A program made the position numbers and the translations under genes. Positions 6,301 to 7,641 of a stretch of 7,641 nucleotides of DNA are shown one piece after another. This stretch comes from WHTB01 sp050699035 (lineage in GTDB: Bacteria; Actinomycetota; Actinomycetes; Propionibacteriales; Nocardioidaceae): contig JBOHDE010000194.1 in NCBI GenBank assembly GCA_050699035.1, positions 1 through 7,641 of the forward strand, written 5' to 3'. Position 1 is the first letter of the stretch. Each line of letters begins with the position of its first letter. The notes below the pieces were generated by a model. That model did no database searches. It was not told the origin of the DNA and was given only the letters and a program-made list of their open reading frames with translations.

Positions 6301-7389
6301 ATGGTCGATCAGTCCGCAACGTCCACCCTCGAGAACGCCCCGACCGACGTGTCGACGGCCCCATTCCCCGTCCAGCGTCTCGGCGGCTACGACCGCAAGG
6401 CGGTCGACGAGTTCATCCGTACCAACGAGCCCGGCCGACTTCAGGCCGCAGAGGAATCCCTGGCAACGGCCGAGAAGCGGGTAGCCGCACTCGAGGCCGA
6501 GGTGGCGTCCCTGCGCGACGAAGCGGAGGAGTCGTCCCATCCCTCGTACTCCGGCCTCGGCAAGCGCGCATCTCAGCTGCTGATGCTGGCTGAGGAGCAG
6601 GCGAGTGAGGTCACCACGACGGCCCGTCGTGAGGCCGACCTGCTTCGCCGTCAGGTCGAACGCGATGCCGCCGCCCAGCGCGCCGAGGCGGAGGCCGAGG
6701 CCAAGAACATCCGGTCGACGCAGCTGGCCGAGATCGAGGAGGAGCGGGGCCGTGCCCGCGCCGACATCGACGAACTGCGTCAGCACGCCCGGGCCGAGGC
6801 CGAGTCACTCCTCGCCACTGCGCAGAGCGAGGCCGAGCAGCATCGGCTTGCCGCCGACCGCCAGGCCGAGGCCGTCCTCACCAGCGCCCGCCGGCAGGCC
6901 GAGCAGGCCAGGGCCGGCGCCGACCGTGAGGTCCAGGAGGCACGGCGCACCCTGTCGGTCGAGATCGAGCGGCTGAGCAAGGAGGCAGCCGAGCGGCACG
7001 CGCTGGCGGTCGAGGAGACCCAGCGGCTGATGACGGAGTTCGAGGAAGGCGCCTCAGCGTCCAAGGAGCGTGCGGCCGCAGCCCTCGCCCAGGCGAACCG
7101 GCAGTACGACGAGGCGGTGTCCGAGTCCGAGCGGGTGCTGAGCGAGTCCCGTCAGGAGGCCGAGCACCTGATCTCTTCGGCGCGCCATGAGGCCAGGAAG
7201 GTCACGACGGAAGCCGAGGCCAAGTCGGAGCGGATGCTGGACGCCGCCCGCCGTGAGGCCGAGGTGCTGAAGCGCCGCCGCGACGGCATCGCCGACCAGC
7301 TGACCGGTCTGCGCGAGATGCTGACCGGCTTCGCCGACGACGCGACGCTGCAGCCCGACTCGTCGAAGAAGAACGACTCCGAGCACTGA
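6301..7389 (+). CDS. filP: FilP/AbpS-like DivIVA-domain coiled-coil cytoskeletal protein
   Basis: This 362-residue cytoplasmic coiled-coil protein opens with a disordered leader. A DivIVA-type N-terminal motif follows at 22-39 (FPVQRLGGYDRKAVDEFI), then a first coil at about 45-78 (leucine/alanine heptads). The segment PSYSGLGKRASQLLMLAEEQA (81-101) closely resembles the PSYAGLG...LAEEEA segment of Streptomyces FilP/AbpS as I recall it. A long Ala/Glu/Arg coiled coil runs from about 102 to 325, and the C-terminal block RRRDGIADQLTGLREMLTGF (325-344) matches the family's conserved end. FilP proteins form intermediate-filament-like networks near the growing pole and interact with DivIVA in Streptomyces; a similar role here is inferred. 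The ATG at 6301 was chosen because an in-frame ATG at 6247 would add only a basic, non-family leader. CGGAAG at 6289-6294 is a weak ribosome binding site. A hairpin follows the stop. Confidence 0.9.
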   Translation: MVDQSATSTLENAPTDVSTAPFPVQRLGGYDRKAVDEFIRTNEPGRLQAAEESLATAEKRVAALEAEVASLRDEAEESSHPSYSGLGKRASQLLMLAEEQASEVTTTARREADLLRRQVERDAAAQRAEAEAEAKNIRSTQLAEIEEERGRARADIDELRQHARAEAESLLATAQSEAEQHRLAADRQAEAVLTSARRQAEQARAGADREVQEARRTLSVEIERLSKEAAERHALAVEETQRLMTEFEEGASASKERAAAALAQANRQYDEAVSESERVLSESRQEAEHLISSARHEARKVTTEAEAKSERMLDAARREAEVLKRRRDGIADQLTGLREMLTGFADDATLQPDSSKKNDSEH

Positions 7390-7434
7390 CCGGCTGAGCA
7401 GAGCGAGCCCGTCAGGCACTCACGTCGAGTTGCC

Positions 7435-7481
7435 CAGCTGGCACGTACCGGACGCCAAGCGCGCCCGGTGCGTGCCAGCTG
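7435..7481 (+). terminator. Long hairpin downstream of the filP-like gene; probable terminator
   Basis: The outer arms CAGCTGGCACG (7435-7445) and CGTGCCAGCTG (7471-7481) are exact reverse complements. The stem continues inward through a T7446/G7470 wobble and the paired ACCGG/CCGGT (7447-7451, 7465-7469). Beyond one mismatch come three more pairs (7453-7455 with 7461-7463). The wobble is a G-U pair only in plus-strand RNA and would be an A-C mismatch in minus-strand RNA, so the hairpin fits a plus-strand transcript better. It starts 46 bases past the stop and has no U tract. Confidence 0.75.
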
Positions 7482-7541
7482 CGCGTCTGTCCGGAGTTCC
7501 TGGCGTCGAGGTTGCGCGTATGTCGGACCGGTGGCGGCTCA

Positions 7542-7566
7542 CCCCCACCCGTACCCGACCACCCCC
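7542..7566 (-). other. G-quadruplex-type motif on the minus strand
   Basis: The plus strand has four C-runs at 7542-7546, 7548-7550, 7554-7556 and 7562-7566. On the minus strand these are runs of 5, 3, 3 and 5 guanines with loops of 5, 3 and 1 bases, which fits the standard four-tract G-quadruplex rule. It lies between two strong inverted repeats. Formation in the cell is unproven. Confidence 0.5.
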
Positions 7567-7592
7567 ACGCCTGCAGGACTGGGGATGATCGG

Positions 7593-7616
7593 GAACGGCA
7601 CGGGCCCGTGCCGTTC
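7593..7616. repeat. Perfect 24-bp palindrome; possible two-way terminator or operator
   Basis: The half-site GAACGGCACGGG is followed without spacer by its exact reverse complement; the match stops at 7592/7617. Folded as RNA it would give a stem of about 10 pairs with a GGGC/CC loop region on either strand. It could end a gene entering from beyond the right edge, back up the filP-like terminator, or be a dimeric regulator site. The missing sequence on the right prevents a choice. Confidence 0.6.
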
Positions 7617-7641
7617 GGGAGCCCCCGAGCCGGCCGACATT

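Overview
The window is GC-rich throughout and reads as a stretch of an actinobacterial chromosome. The supports are GTG starts, a large secreted subtilase of the type common in Streptomyces and Jiangella-like actinomycetes, a LAXTG (class E sortase) surface protein and a FilP/AbpS-type DivIVA-domain coiled-coil protein. I cannot fix the genus; a filamentous or Propionibacteriales/Jiangellales-like actinomycete is a guess. No tRNA, rRNA, CRISPR array, insertion sequence or phage gene is visible.

Layout, left to right. Bases 1-3380 (+) hold the 3' part of a large S8 serine peptidase; its signal peptide and most of its propeptide lie off the left edge. Tail to tail with it, only 4 bases away, is a small membrane-anchored protein with a PsbP/DcrB-like outer domain (3385-3990, -). 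Upstream of that gene is a 15-bp perfect hairpin (4032-4064), placed to end transcription of the next gene. That gene (4080-5471, -) encodes a secreted, cysteine-paired, very acidic protein with a C-terminal LANTG sorting signal. The 225 bases between 5471 and 5697 contain two abutting 15-bp inverted repeats. A small protein with a recognisable actinobacterial core follows (5697-6059, -). It diverges from a FilP-like cytoskeletal gene (6301-7389, +), and the 241-base gap between them contains a plausible minus-strand promoter. The right flank (7390-7641) has no gene. It carries a strong terminator-type hairpin, a minus-strand G-quadruplex-type motif and a perfect 24-bp palindrome.

Four of the five genes stand as separate transcription units as far as spacing and orientation show; there is no tight operon. 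The common thread is the cell envelope and cell shape: an exported protease, a membrane-anchored extracytoplasmic protein, a wall-anchored surface protein and a polar coiled-coil cytoskeletal protein. I did not find a defence, mobile or otherwise clearly new multi-gene system. The most unusual items are the modular cysteine-paired LANTG protein and the twin inverted repeats upstream of it.
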